From Chryseobacterium sp. G0201 (GTDB lineage: Bacteria > Bacteroidota > Bacteroidia > Flavobacteriales > Weeksellaceae): a DNA stretch of 64,000 nt. Positions 8,967-16,504 of the stretch are shown here, piece after piece. The DNA lies in assembly GCF_003815655.1 (NCBI RefSeq), contig NZ_CP033917.1:1550001-1614000 (forward strand). Direction: 5' to 3'. The position numbers and the translations under genes were made by a program. Each line of letters starts with the position of its first letter. Position 1 is the first letter of the stretch. A model generated the notes under the pieces. The model was not told the DNA's origin and did not search any database. It saw only the letters and a list, made by a program, of their open reading frames with translations.

Positions 8967-8982
8967 TTACGGGAGTCCGTAA
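8967..8982. promoter_or_regulatory. inverted repeat TTACGG-N4-CCGTAA, candidate operator
   Basis: Perfect 6-bp arms with a GAGT spacer in the spacer between divergent genes at 8915 and 9045. A related site with the pattern TTACnG-N4-CnGTAA occurs upstream of qatA at 19060-19077. Confidence 0.5.
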
Positions 8983-8999
8983 AATTACAAAACATTTAT

Positions 9000-9013
9000 T
9001 GCCATATATGGCA
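9000..9013. promoter_or_regulatory. 14-bp perfect palindrome, candidate operator
   Basis: TGCCATATATGGCA lies 31 bases upstream of the XRE regulator's ATG, a usual place for an autoregulatory operator bound by a dimeric HTH protein. Confidence 0.5.
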
Positions 9014-9044
9014 TTACAATACGCAAACTTAACCATTTCCTTTG

Positions 9045-9320
9045 ATGTTGCCAAATATGTCAATAATGGATAAGATAGAACTTCAAAAGTTAGTAGGTAG
9101 AAAAATTAAAGAACTTAGGGAGCAAGAGGATTTGACTCAATTACAATTGACTGTAAAGATTGTTGAGTTGGGAGGAAAAATGGATGCTACCAATATTTCT
9201 CGCATAGAGTCTGGAAGAACGAATATTAGCCTCCATCAACTTTATAGAATTGGTCAGGCATTAGAAATTCCAATGAAAAACTTTTTAGATATAGATGATT
9301 TGGCTATTTATGATTTATAG
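9045..9320 (+). CDS. XRE-family HTH transcriptional regulator
   Basis: A 91-residue protein that is essentially one HTH_3/XRE DNA-binding domain: LVGRKIKELREQEDLTQLQL then NISRIESGRTNISLHQLYRI and ALEIPMKNFLD. The insertion between helices 2 and 3 (VKIVELGGKMDATN) is longer than usual but keeps the NISRIESG recognition helix. Such proteins act as repressors of mobile-element genes. The ATG at 9045 is chosen; a TTG at 9042 and ATGs at 9057 and 9066 are alternatives. It reads away from the secreted-protein genes, with two inverted repeats in the shared promoter region. Confidence 0.85.
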   Translation: MLPNMSIMDKIELQKLVGRKIKELREQEDLTQLQLTVKIVELGGKMDATNISRIESGRTNISLHQLYRIGQALEIPMKNFLDIDDLAIYDL

Positions 9321-9730
9321 CCTTTAAAATAATAGTTCCTTATCCTATTCGTTACCATTTTCACTAGGAACTAATCAGTATCTAATTCTATTTACTCTCC
9401 AACTTACTAGTAGCCCAAGATATTACAATTTCGCTATAATATATATGTAATAGGATTTTGGCTATTAGCCTAAATCTAGGTGGTTTGGGGTAATGTTCTG
9501 CTGCTATACACGAGTGGAAGTGATTTAAAAAAAAGTAATTAATTACCATGTTTCTAGCATAGCAGAGATATATCAGTGACAAAGTGCTAAAATATCTGAG
9601 AACTCACTTAATATTGCTTCTATTTCACTAGGTAAAGTGGTAACATTTTGATATTGTTTGGTTTATGATTTTACACTAGTTCCAAAAGCTGAACTTGGGA
9701 TTAAATGGCACTTTGGCACTGTTAAGGAAC
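9321..9730. other. 410-bp gap without a supported gene
   Basis: I see no protein with a credible start, composition or domain here. A 64-codon minus-strand frame (9388-9582) has the atypical composition of chance translation. No tRNA or strong hairpin is visible. It may be remnant sequence. Confidence 0.5.
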
Positions 9731-9913
9731 TCACATTTCCTGAAACTCATTCAGTTTTGCTTCGAGTATTACAACTTCTGTTTTGTCTGTGTAGCAATTA
9801 TTTTCCTTCGCATATCTGTTTGCCAATTCAAAGCTGGAAAAAACACCTAGGAAGATTCTAGATGATTTACTTTTATAAACATCTGTTTCAAATAATATAA
9901 ATAAGTTTTTCAT
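9731..9913 (-). CDS. small DUF7336-like protein
   Basis: A 60-residue frame beginning MKNLFILFETDVYKSKSSRI and continuing FLGVFSSFELANRYAKENN. A first beta strand, a polar turn and then GVFSS plus a helix resembles the small phage and element proteins annotated DUF7336 (a short strand-turn-GxFSS-helix fold). The match is by eye. It lies 69 bases downstream of the RadC-like gene on the same strand, suggesting one transcript. Confidence 0.55.
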   Translation of the reverse strand: MKNLFILFETDVYKSKSSRIFLGVFSSFELANRYAKENNCYTDKTEVVILEAKLNEFQEM

Positions 9914-9981
9914 GATGGATTTGTTTTAAATTCCAGATAGATATAATAAAGCTAGAGACATATTGGAACTACTGTGCTTAT

Positions 9982-10428
9982 TTACAATAAACCATCATCT
10001 GCAAAGCTGAAATAATCTTCTTTTGAAATGATTAGGTGATCTAATAGCATAATATCCATTATCTTACAGGCTAATTTCAATTTCTCAGTAGTATCAATAT
10101 CTGCTTTACTAGGACTGAGGTTGCCACTAGGGTGATTGTGAACAATAATAATTCCACTAGCCAAGGTCTTTAGTGCTATGGAAAGGACAATTTTAATATC
10201 TATGATACTAGATGAAATTCCTCCTTTTGATAGATCATAAATGCCTAGAACCCTATTGGCTTTGTTTAGTAGCAATATCTTCACTTCTTCCAACATTTCC
10301 ATTGTATCTAGGTTCCAGTGGTTGGTAATAAGGCTGTAACTCTCTCTGCTATTACTTATTTTTTGTTCAGACATTATATGAGCAGAATAAGAAACAAGTA
10401 ATTCTGCCACTTGTGTGTTTGTTTTCAT
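9982..10428 (-). CDS. radC: RadC-like JAB/MPN-domain protein
   Basis: The C-terminal ~120 residues are a RadC/MPN metalloprotease-like domain. The metal-binding motif HNHPSGNLSPSKADID is clear, followed by KLACKIMDIMLLDHLII, and the upstream glutamate lies in LEEVKILLLNK. RadC-like genes are common on Bacteroidetes mobile elements, and their role is unsettled. The open frame extends upstream to 10548, but that stretch overlaps two large inverted repeats and has no family similarity, so I place the start at the ATG at 10428 (MKTNTQVAELLVSY), giving 148 residues. Upstream lie three palindromic elements, so its transcription may be unusual. Confidence 0.85.
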   Translation of the reverse strand: MKTNTQVAELLVSYSAHIMSEQKISNSRESYSLITNHWNLDTMEMLEEVKILLLNKANRVLGIYDLSKGGISSSIIDIKIVLSIALKTLASGIIIVHNHPSGNLSPSKADIDTTEKLKLACKIMDIMLLDHLIISKEDYFSFADDGLL

Positions 10429-10463
10429 AAAAGAATTTAGGGTATTAGTGAATGAATAATCTG

Positions 10464-10518
10464 AAAAGTATGAGTTTCTGTATTTACTATATATACTCCT
10501 GCAAAAACTCATACTTTT
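10464..10518. repeat. palindromic element A (55 bp)
   Basis: Perfect 14-bp arms AAAAGTATGAGTTT and AAACTCATACTTTT flank a 27-base centre containing ACTATATATACTC. It lies just upstream of the radC-like ATG. Its centre resembles those of elements B, C and D although its arms are unrelated. Confidence 0.8.
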
Positions 10519-10539
10519 TACTAGTAGATAAAGATTAGA

Positions 10540-10590
10540 AATGTCCATTTTGTGCGAGAGTATATAGTATTACCACACAGAATGGACATT
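10540..10590. repeat. palindromic element B (51 bp)
   Basis: Perfect 10-bp arms AATGTCCATT and AATGGACATT flank a centre that on the minus strand contains ACTATATACTC with CTGTG/CGCAC on either side. Confidence 0.8.
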
Positions 10591-10613
10591 TTCTTGTTCT
10601 AGAAAAAAAGTAA

Positions 10614-10668
10614 AATCCGTCCAAAATTCCTACAATCTATATATGGACTCAGGAAAAATGGACGGATT
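10614..10668. repeat. palindromic element C (55 bp)
   Basis: Perfect 10-bp arms AATCCGTCCA and TGGACGGATT, then a second inner pair TTCCT/AGGAA, around CTATATAT. It lies 20 bases past the stop of the gene at 10688 and closely resembles element D at 26432-26478. Confidence 0.82.
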
Positions 10669-10687
10669 AATTTTTATGTTCTAGGGC

Positions 10688-11038
10688 TTATGCAAAGGCT
10701 TCTTCAAGTTGTTTTGCTAATTTCTCTTCAGAACTTTCCACACCTTCAGGAAGATAGATGTATTTGTGGTTCAGAGTAACTTCCTCACCAGATTCTTTGA
10801 TAGTGTACTGATAAGGCTCTGTAGTAATCTTTGCAACCTTTCCAGACATCTCAGCACCTATTAAACCTTTACAGGTTTCTTCATCAAATGTAGTTGATAT
10901 AGTAGCTTTCTTAGCTGTAGCATAGTATTGACCTGTAGCCTGGCTTAATACCATTTCAATTCCTCCTTGAACTTCTAAAATGTAGAATGAAGTTCCATCC
11001 TCTTTTTGTCTTGTTTTGTAACTGATAATTCGTACCAT
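10688..11038 (-). CDS. hypothetical island protein, possibly OB-fold-like
   Basis: A 116-residue soluble protein starting MVRIISYKTRQKEDGTSFYI. It has successive beta strands (LEVQGGIEMVL, KKATISTTF, GKVAKITTEP) and an acidic C-terminus (SSEEKLAKQLEEAFA). A small beta-rich body with an acidic tail would suit a single-strand DNA-binding protein, but I cannot confirm any family and this is speculation. It is upstream of the radC-like gene on the same strand, with palindromic elements A-C between them. Confidence 0.6.
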   Translation of the reverse strand: MVRIISYKTRQKEDGTSFYILEVQGGIEMVLSQATGQYYATAKKATISTTFDEETCKGLIGAEMSGKVAKITTEPYQYTIKESGEEVTLNHKYIYLPEGVESSEEKLAKQLEEAFA

Positions 11039-11522
11039 TGCTTTTGATTTTTGAGTTAGAAATTAATGATTAAGCCTGTTTACTACAGACTGTAAGAATA
11101 AGTGGAGGTGTTGAGTGCGGGGCGTAATGTAAGAGGTATTATCTTATTTTTCTAGAAACTATAGTTGATTTGTAAGTTTGGTTGGATGCAAAGCACTAAC
11201 ATAAATATTCATATGTTAAACAAAAGGTTAAGATACCATTCCTAGAAATGAATGAAATAGATTTTAGAACTGTAGCAGAATAGAGATCTATCCTTCAGTT
11301 TCAAAGTAATATTTACCTCCAATAAAAAAAGCTTAATTCCAACTTAGGGAGGGGGTATTGAGGAATCTTTAATCAAAGGGGGTTTGCAATGGAAGGACGG
11401 AAGCATAAGAATAAAGTCTCTAAAATTTTATTTTTTATAATTTTTTACAGAGGGAAGGAATAGATGGAGGACTTTCGTGAGGTGTAAAATTTTAAGGTTT
11501 ATTTAAATCTGCTTACCTTTAA
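11039..11522. other. ~480-bp noncoding spacer upstream of the Avs-like gene
   Basis: No credible gene is seen. The stretch at about 11095-11140 is unusually G-rich on the plus strand (GTGGAGGTGTTGAGTG...GGGGCG) and resembles 18937-18980 ahead of qatA by eye. Further G-runs occur at 11348-11355 and 11389-11392. The spacer probably holds the promoter of the 4.4-kb gene; TACCTTTA at 11513-11520 is one base off the -7 consensus. Confidence 0.5.
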
Positions 11523-11539
11523 TATTCTTTATAAGAATA
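11523..11539 (+). promoter_or_regulatory. inverted repeat at the Avs-like start codon
   Basis: TATTCTT-TAT-AAGAATA, perfect 7-bp arms, ends six bases before the ATG at 11546. It could be an operator or a hairpin that masks translation initiation. Confidence 0.45.
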
Positions 11540-11545
11540 AAAGTG

Positions 11546-14500
11546 ATGAATAAGGATTGGTTATTATTAGTTCAAAAGTTTGATGTAGAAAGTGCTAGAA
11601 TAAAATTTGAAAATATATGTGAAAGCCTGTTTAAAAAATTATACCCAAAAAAAACTGTTAGAACAGTTAAAGTGAATCAAGGAGATGGCGGAATTGATAT
11701 ATTTATAGGTGAAATAGGTGTTGAACCAATACATGTAATTCAGTGCAAATTCTTTCTTTCAGGGATTGACGAATCACAGAAATCTCAAATAAGAGAATCT
11801 TTTAAAACTGTTGTTGAATCTAAAGAATTTGAACCTAAAAGCTGGACTTTATGCATAATAAATTTGCTGGATTTATCACAAAATAAGTGGTGGAGTTCTT
11901 GGAAAAAAAATGTTGAAAAGAATTACAACTTACCAAACAGCTTTATAAGCTTAAAAGATGGGAATGAGTTAGTAGGGCTACTTAAAGAACACCATCTTTA
12001 CAATAATTCTTTTGAATTAGAGGACAGCATCAGACTAGAGGAAATACATAATAAAATTGTAAAAGGAGATTTTGTTCCAGAAATTGATGTGAAAGAAATC
12101 CTAAAGAAAGCATCATATCCTTTATTACAAGTAAGAAACTATATTGAAAATAAAACTATTACTCATATAACGAGAACTGAAACTAAGTCAATATATGATT
12201 GGATTATAAATGAGCTACCTGTTAAACAAAAAAATGTTCTCATCCTAAAAGGAGAAAAAGGATTGGGTAAATCTGCAATACTAAAGGATTTATATGAGAA
12301 ACTAGAGAAAGAGGGATTTGATGTAATAGGTATAAAAGCAGATAAGTTTTATTCAAATTCTATTTCAGATCTTGAAAGTAAGTTATTTGATAATTTATTA
12401 ACCTTTGATAAAATAATAAAGAAGGTAGAGGAGAAAGGAAGCAAGATAGTAGTTATAATAGACCAGATAGATGCCTTATCTCTTACTTTATCTTCAAATA
12501 GGGAATTTATAGAAACTTATAATAAGCTTATTTTACATCTCCAAAATAGTAAATATATAAGAATAATAGTGTCTTCAAGGTCATATGATTTAAAATATGA
12601 TGCAGAATTGAGTATTTACAATTCTGACGAATATAGAAAAGTGCTTGTAAACCCACTTTCTACAGAGAATGTAACCCAGACTCTTTCTTTATTTAATATT
12701 AACAGCACTTCCCCAAAATTACTACAGCTATTAAGAGTTCCAAATCATTTAGATATTTTTTGTAGAATATTTGATGGTAATTCTAAAAAAGAGGTAGATT
12801 CTATTTCTTCTTTAAAGGATTTATATGATCAACTATGGAAAAAATATGTCAGTCCTAAAAGAGATTTAAACCTCAAAAAACTTATTTTCTGTATAGCACA
12901 AAAAATGTATATAGAGCAAAGAATTTCTGTAGGTAATATTTATGAAGATGATTACTTTCAAGAGATTCATTACTTAAATTCATATAGCTTATTAAGTGAG
13001 TATAATAAAGAAATACAGTTCTTTCACCAATCATTTTATGAATATTGTTTTGCAAAGCAGTTCGTAGAAAATCAAGAAAGCCTAGAAAAATATATTTTAG
13101 ATAATGAACAGAGTCTATATGTAAGGTCCGTTATAAAGATGGTTTTGGAATATTTAAGAGAATATGATATAAAGAAATATATAAATACAGTAGAAAATAT
13201 TCTCATTTCTCCTGATTATAGGTTTCATGTGAAATCTCTTGTAATTACTAATATTGGTAGTGTAAAATATCCATGCACTTTAGAGAAGGAATTAGTTGTC
13301 ATTAACGTACTTAAACGTGCTGATTATGAAGAGGTTTTTATGAATTCCGTTTATTCTGAGGGTTGGATGAAGTTTTTTATGTCAGAAAATATATTTATTA
13401 AGCGTTTTTCAAGTGAGAAAAATATAAATAATGAAGAAGATAAAACTTATTCTTTAAGTGATACTCTTTTTAATAGCAACTGGTTTATATTTAGAAATAA
13501 CATAAATCTCTGCTCTATTTCCATTCTTGACTATTTAGATTCAATATCTTTTGAAAATAAGGATGGATTTATTGCTCAACTTCTTATGCAAATTGATGAT
13601 TGGTCTGATGAAAATCTATTAAAGTACTTTGAAAAGTATATGCCCTTTGAAAATGAATCTACGGGTAGAAGAGAAAACTTTTGGCATTATGAAATCCTTA
13701 AAAGGGTTTTTCCAAATAATAGAGAGTATACTTTCAATAAACTTGCAGAGCCTATTTTGAATTTATATGAAGATAAAAAACAAATGTATGAATTTGAATA
13801 CTCCTTAAATGCCACCATCGAAGAGCTTTATAAACACTCTCCATTAGAAACTTTTCAATTTCTATTTGGTCTTTATCAACAGATATCAAAAACACATAAA
13901 AAGCCATATTTTAATTATGAGAATATCCAATCTCCATTATATGAAAGCTCTAAGCTAAAGGATACTGACAGGTCTTTGATATCTCGAGGAGAAAAAGGAA
14001 TAAAGCACTATCTGTACGAGTTTATAGAGAGTAGTGAAAACAGTTTTATATTAGGACTATTTACTAATTATAAAAATACTGATAATGTAGCTATTATTAA
14101 GTTAATTGTAAGAGGGCTTAACACTAGCCCAGACGTATTTAAAAATGAGATTATAGAACTAATAGATATTCTAACTAAGAAAGATATCTTTAGTGGAAGT
14201 GATGATAATTTTCAAGTGCTATTAAGGGAGCTTATTAGTAATATTTATTTGCACTTGGATAGGGAACAGACTAACTTTCTTAATAAGATTTTGTTAAATA
14301 TTAAAACAACTTATGATTATTGGGTAGATAAAGGGAGGAAAAGAGTGTACTTACAGAGCTTTGGGAAAAAGAAATATCTTTTTATAAAAGCTCTTCCATC
14401 AGAAAAGATAAAAGATTATGAAAATCTCTATAAAACCTATCAAGAACTCAATAGAAAATTTGGAGAACTTAACCATAAAAAAGCAATGCATTCTTCTGGA

Positions 14501-15913
14501 GTTAAATGGGGTTCTGTAGGCTCTCCTTTAAAAGATTCAGCATACAATAATATGAGCTTTAAGCACTGGAGAAAAAGCATGATAAAGTATAATGAAAACT
14601 ATAGTCCTATAGAATGGTTAAAAGGTGATATAGAGCAACATTCTACTGCTTTTAGTAATAAAGTAAAAGAAAATCCAGAAAAATTTTATGATTTTATAGA
14701 AAGCTTATTTGAAAACAAGGATATATCACCTAGGTATGTCATTAAAGGTATTGGAGGACTGATAGATGGTGGATATAACCCTGAAAAAGTGAAGAGAATT
14801 TATAAAAAATTTTTAGCATTAAATATTAAAATCCCTTTATATCAGGACATACTTAATCATCAAGCTGGTTATTTCGTGAAAAATAAAAATATAGATTTAG
14901 ATATAGTATCATATCTACGTGATATGGTGATTAATTTTCCTGAAAAAGAGAAAGAATTAAACCCTCAATATCCTTTACATGATGCCATTAATTCAATAAG
15001 GGGATCTGCTCTTTACGAATTAATGTGCTGTTACTATGATAAAGATTTTGAAGAAATAATATTTTCATCAATAGAAAATGTAATAGAAAATCCACTTTGT
15101 AATGACTCAGTAAGAGCTATGATCTTGGATAAGCTTGCATATCTAAATCACCTAGATATAGATAGAGCATTTAAAATATTCTCAAAACTAACAGATACAG
15201 ATGATGTTAAAATCCTTAAGTTTTCTATTAATACTGCTCAATACTTTAATAATAAATATCATAATGAAATGGAGATTTATTTCAACAGAATATTAGGAAT
15301 CTCAGAACTTCATAAGGAGAGCTTTGTAATGATATCAAGCTGGTTACTTGGCTTAGATAATGACAAACAACTTTTCAATAAATTTATAAACAAAGGAAAA
15401 GAAGCGAAGCTATGTGCCCTACATGTAGCAGAAGAGTTTCTAATTGACAAAAGTGGAAGTGTTAATGATAAAGCATTAAATATATTATCTAACCTCTTAG
15501 GTGAGACTGATAAGGAATTTGCACATGAATATTCAGCCATAATTTTGAGAAAATTTAAATTGGCAAACTTCTCTTGTTTCTTGCCTTTTCTTCGAAGCTA
15601 TTCTAAATCTTTTTCCTGCAAAAGGAGTCCATCATATTTTTTACAATATCTTTTAAAATCCTCTAAAGATTATCCTGAAGAATGTATAGAACTTTTAAGT
15701 AATATGGATTTCCGTGAAGCTCCAAATATTCAAGAAAGGGGTTATTATGATAAAGAACCTGTACAGCTAATACTGGGAATATATAGTAAATTGGTTTCAG
15801 AAATCAATAAAAATAAACACCTCATAAATAAGTCTCTTGATATTTTTGATAATATGCTAAAGCATACACATCTTAGAAACAATGCTAATCAAGCCATAGA
15901 ATCTATGATATAA
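11546..15913 (+). CDS. Mrr-like nuclease + STAND NTPase, Avs-like antiphage protein
   Basis: A ~1455-residue protein of three parts. The N-terminus (~1-150) has a PD-(D/E)xK core of Mrr type: GDGGIDIFIG (~47-55) and VIQCKFF (~65-70), supplying the catalytic Asp and the QxK pair. A P-loop NTPase follows with Walker A GEKGLGKS (~237-244), Walker B KIVVIIDQIDAL (~301-311), and a winged-helix end with FFHQSFYEYCFAKQF (~492-506), typical of STAND/NACHT proteins. The remaining ~900 residues are helical and repeat-like and may be the sensor. In antiviral STAND (Avs) systems this layout senses a phage protein and triggers DNA cleavage; an Mrr effector recalls Avs4. That assignment is inference. GTG at 11543 is an alternative start. 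Confidence 0.85.
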   Translation: MNKDWLLLVQKFDVESARIKFENICESLFKKLYPKKTVRTVKVNQGDGGIDIFIGEIGVEPIHVIQCKFFLSGIDESQKSQIRESFKTVVESKEFEPKSWTLCIINLLDLSQNKWWSSWKKNVEKNYNLPNSFISLKDGNELVGLLKEHHLYNNSFELEDSIRLEEIHNKIVKGDFVPEIDVKEILKKASYPLLQVRNYIENKTITHITRTETKSIYDWIINELPVKQKNVLILKGEKGLGKSAILKDLYEKLEKEGFDVIGIKADKFYSNSISDLESKLFDNLLTFDKIIKKVEEKGSKIVVIIDQIDALSLTLSSNREFIETYNKLILHLQNSKYIRIIVSSRSYDLKYDAELSIYNSDEYRKVLVNPLSTENVTQTLSLFNINSTSPKLLQLLRVPNHLDIFCRIFDGNSKKEVDSISSLKDLYDQLWKKYVSPKRDLNLKKLIFCIAQKMYIEQRISVGNIYEDDYFQEIHYLNSYSLLSEYNKEIQFFHQSFYEYCFAKQFVENQESLEKYILDNEQSLYVRSVIKMVLEYLREYDIKKYINTVENILISPDYRFHVKSLVITNIGSVKYPCTLEKELVVINVLKRADYEEVFMNSVYSEGWMKFFMSENIFIKRFSSEKNINNEEDKTYSLSDTLFNSNWFIFRNNINLCSISILDYLDSISFENKDGFIAQLLMQIDDWSDENLLKYFEKYMPFENESTGRRENFWHYEILKRVFPNNREYTFNKLAEPILNLYEDKKQMYEFEYSLNATIEELYKHSPLETFQFLFGLYQQISKTHKKPYFNYENIQSPLYESSKLKDTDRSLISRGEKGIKHYLYEFIESSENSFILGLFTNYKNTDNVAIIKLIVRGLNTSPDVFKNEIIELIDILTKKDIFSGSDDNFQVLLRELISNIYLHLDREQTNFLNKILLNIKTTYDYWVDKGRKRVYLQSFGKKKYLFIKALPSEKIKDYENLYKTYQELNRKFGELNHKKAMHSSGVKWGSVGSPLKDSAYNNMSFKHWRKSMIKYNENYSPIEWLKGDIEQHSTAFSNKVKENPEKFYDFIESLFENKDISPRYVIKGIGGLIDGGYNPEKVKRIYKKFLALNIKIPLYQDILNHQAGYFVKNKNIDLDIVSYLRDMVINFPEKEKELNPQYPLHDAINSIRGSALYELMCCYYDKDFEEIIFSSIENVIENPLCNDSVRAMILDKLAYLNHLDIDRAFKIFSKLTDTDDVKILKFSINTAQYFNNKYHNEMEIYFNRILGISELHKESFVMISSWLLGLDNDKQLFNKFINKGKEAKLCALHVAEEFLIDKSGSVNDKALNILSNLLGETDKEFAHEYSAIILRKFKLANFSCFLPFLRSYSKSFSCKRSPSYFLQYLLKSSKDYPEECIELLSNMDFREAPNIQERGYYDKEPVQLILGIYSKLVSEINKNKHLINKSLDIFDNMLKHTHLRNNANQAIESMI

Positions 15914-15945
15914 ATTAGTTAATATTTAATCTGGCAGCTATAAAT

Positions 15946-15977
15946 AAAACCATTCCTAATCAAGAAATGGTTTTGTT
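15946..15977. terminator. bidirectional terminator between convergent genes
   Basis: Perfect 9-bp stem AAAACCATT/AATGGTTTT between the ends of the Avs-like gene and the putative immunity gene, with A- and T-rich flanks on both sides. Confidence 0.75.
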
Positions 15978-16002
15978 ATTAGAGTGTAGGAGACTTTAAG
16001 TT

Positions 16003-16500
16003 CTATTTTAATATTTTATATGAAGTGTAGTCCTTGATTGTTTTTAGCTCATAAAATTCTTGTTTATCAGCATCTATAATCCTAATATCATCTAAAGGAA
16101 CATTTTGACAGTGGATGAAATTAATAAACTTACCCGCGTTAAACTTGCCTTTTACAATAATATCAAAACCTTTTTCTACTTCTAATGAGCTGTACCATTC
16201 CCAATCTCTAAGCCTTTGATAATCATCGATATTTGAATTAACACTATACAAAAATTCATCATATTTTTTGTTGTCATCATCTAACTGATTAATTTTAGAT
16301 ACAATTCCTTGTGGTAAAAGTTTTTCCCATTTAGGGTCTTCATCACTTAAATTTTTATTTTTCAAAATTGTTAGAACAGCTTCCTTAAAATTGGTCAATA
16401 CCTCTTTAGCGTTGTTTATATTTCTTATTCTCACAATTTGATACCCTTTTAAAGGCTTTTCACCTTTTACATTAAGTGTTATGTTTCCTTGTTCTGTCAT
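16003..16500 (-). CDS. hypothetical protein, probable immunity partner of the toxin-like gene
   Basis: A 165-residue soluble acidic protein without signal peptide or recognised domain (MTEQGNITLNVKGEKPLKGY). Its gene starts 4 bases after the stop of the 740-residue toxin-like gene, on the same strand, which is the standard arrangement of an immunity gene behind a polymorphic toxin. The C-terminal half is rich in Asp, Lys and aromatic residues. The immunity role is inferred from position only. A GTG at 16503 could be an alternative start. Confidence 0.65.
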   Translation of the reverse strand: MTEQGNITLNVKGEKPLKGYQIVRIRNINNAKEVLTNFKEAVLTILKNKNLSDEDPKWEKLLPQGIVSKINQLDDDNKKYDEFLYSVNSNIDDYQRLRDWEWYSSLEVEKGFDIIVKGKFNAGKFINFIHCQNVPLDDIRIIDADKQEFYELKTIKDYTSYKILK

Positions 16501-16504
16501 CACT

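Noticed and set aside
9388..9582. A 64-codon minus-strand frame in the XRE-downstream gap
   Set aside because: Composition looks like chance translation, with no start context, domain or neighbour support.
9658..9861. A 67-codon plus-strand frame
   Set aside because: It overlaps the more credible DUF7336-like gene on the other strand and resembles its antisense translation.
10429..10548. N-terminal extension of the RadC-like protein to an ATG at 10548
   Set aside because: The added 40 residues fall inside palindromic elements A and B and show no family similarity.
10464..10668. CRISPR array or integron attC cluster at the palindromes
   Set aside because: There are no direct repeats of constant sequence with spacers, no cas genes, and no GTTRRRY/RYYYAAC ends or integron integrase.
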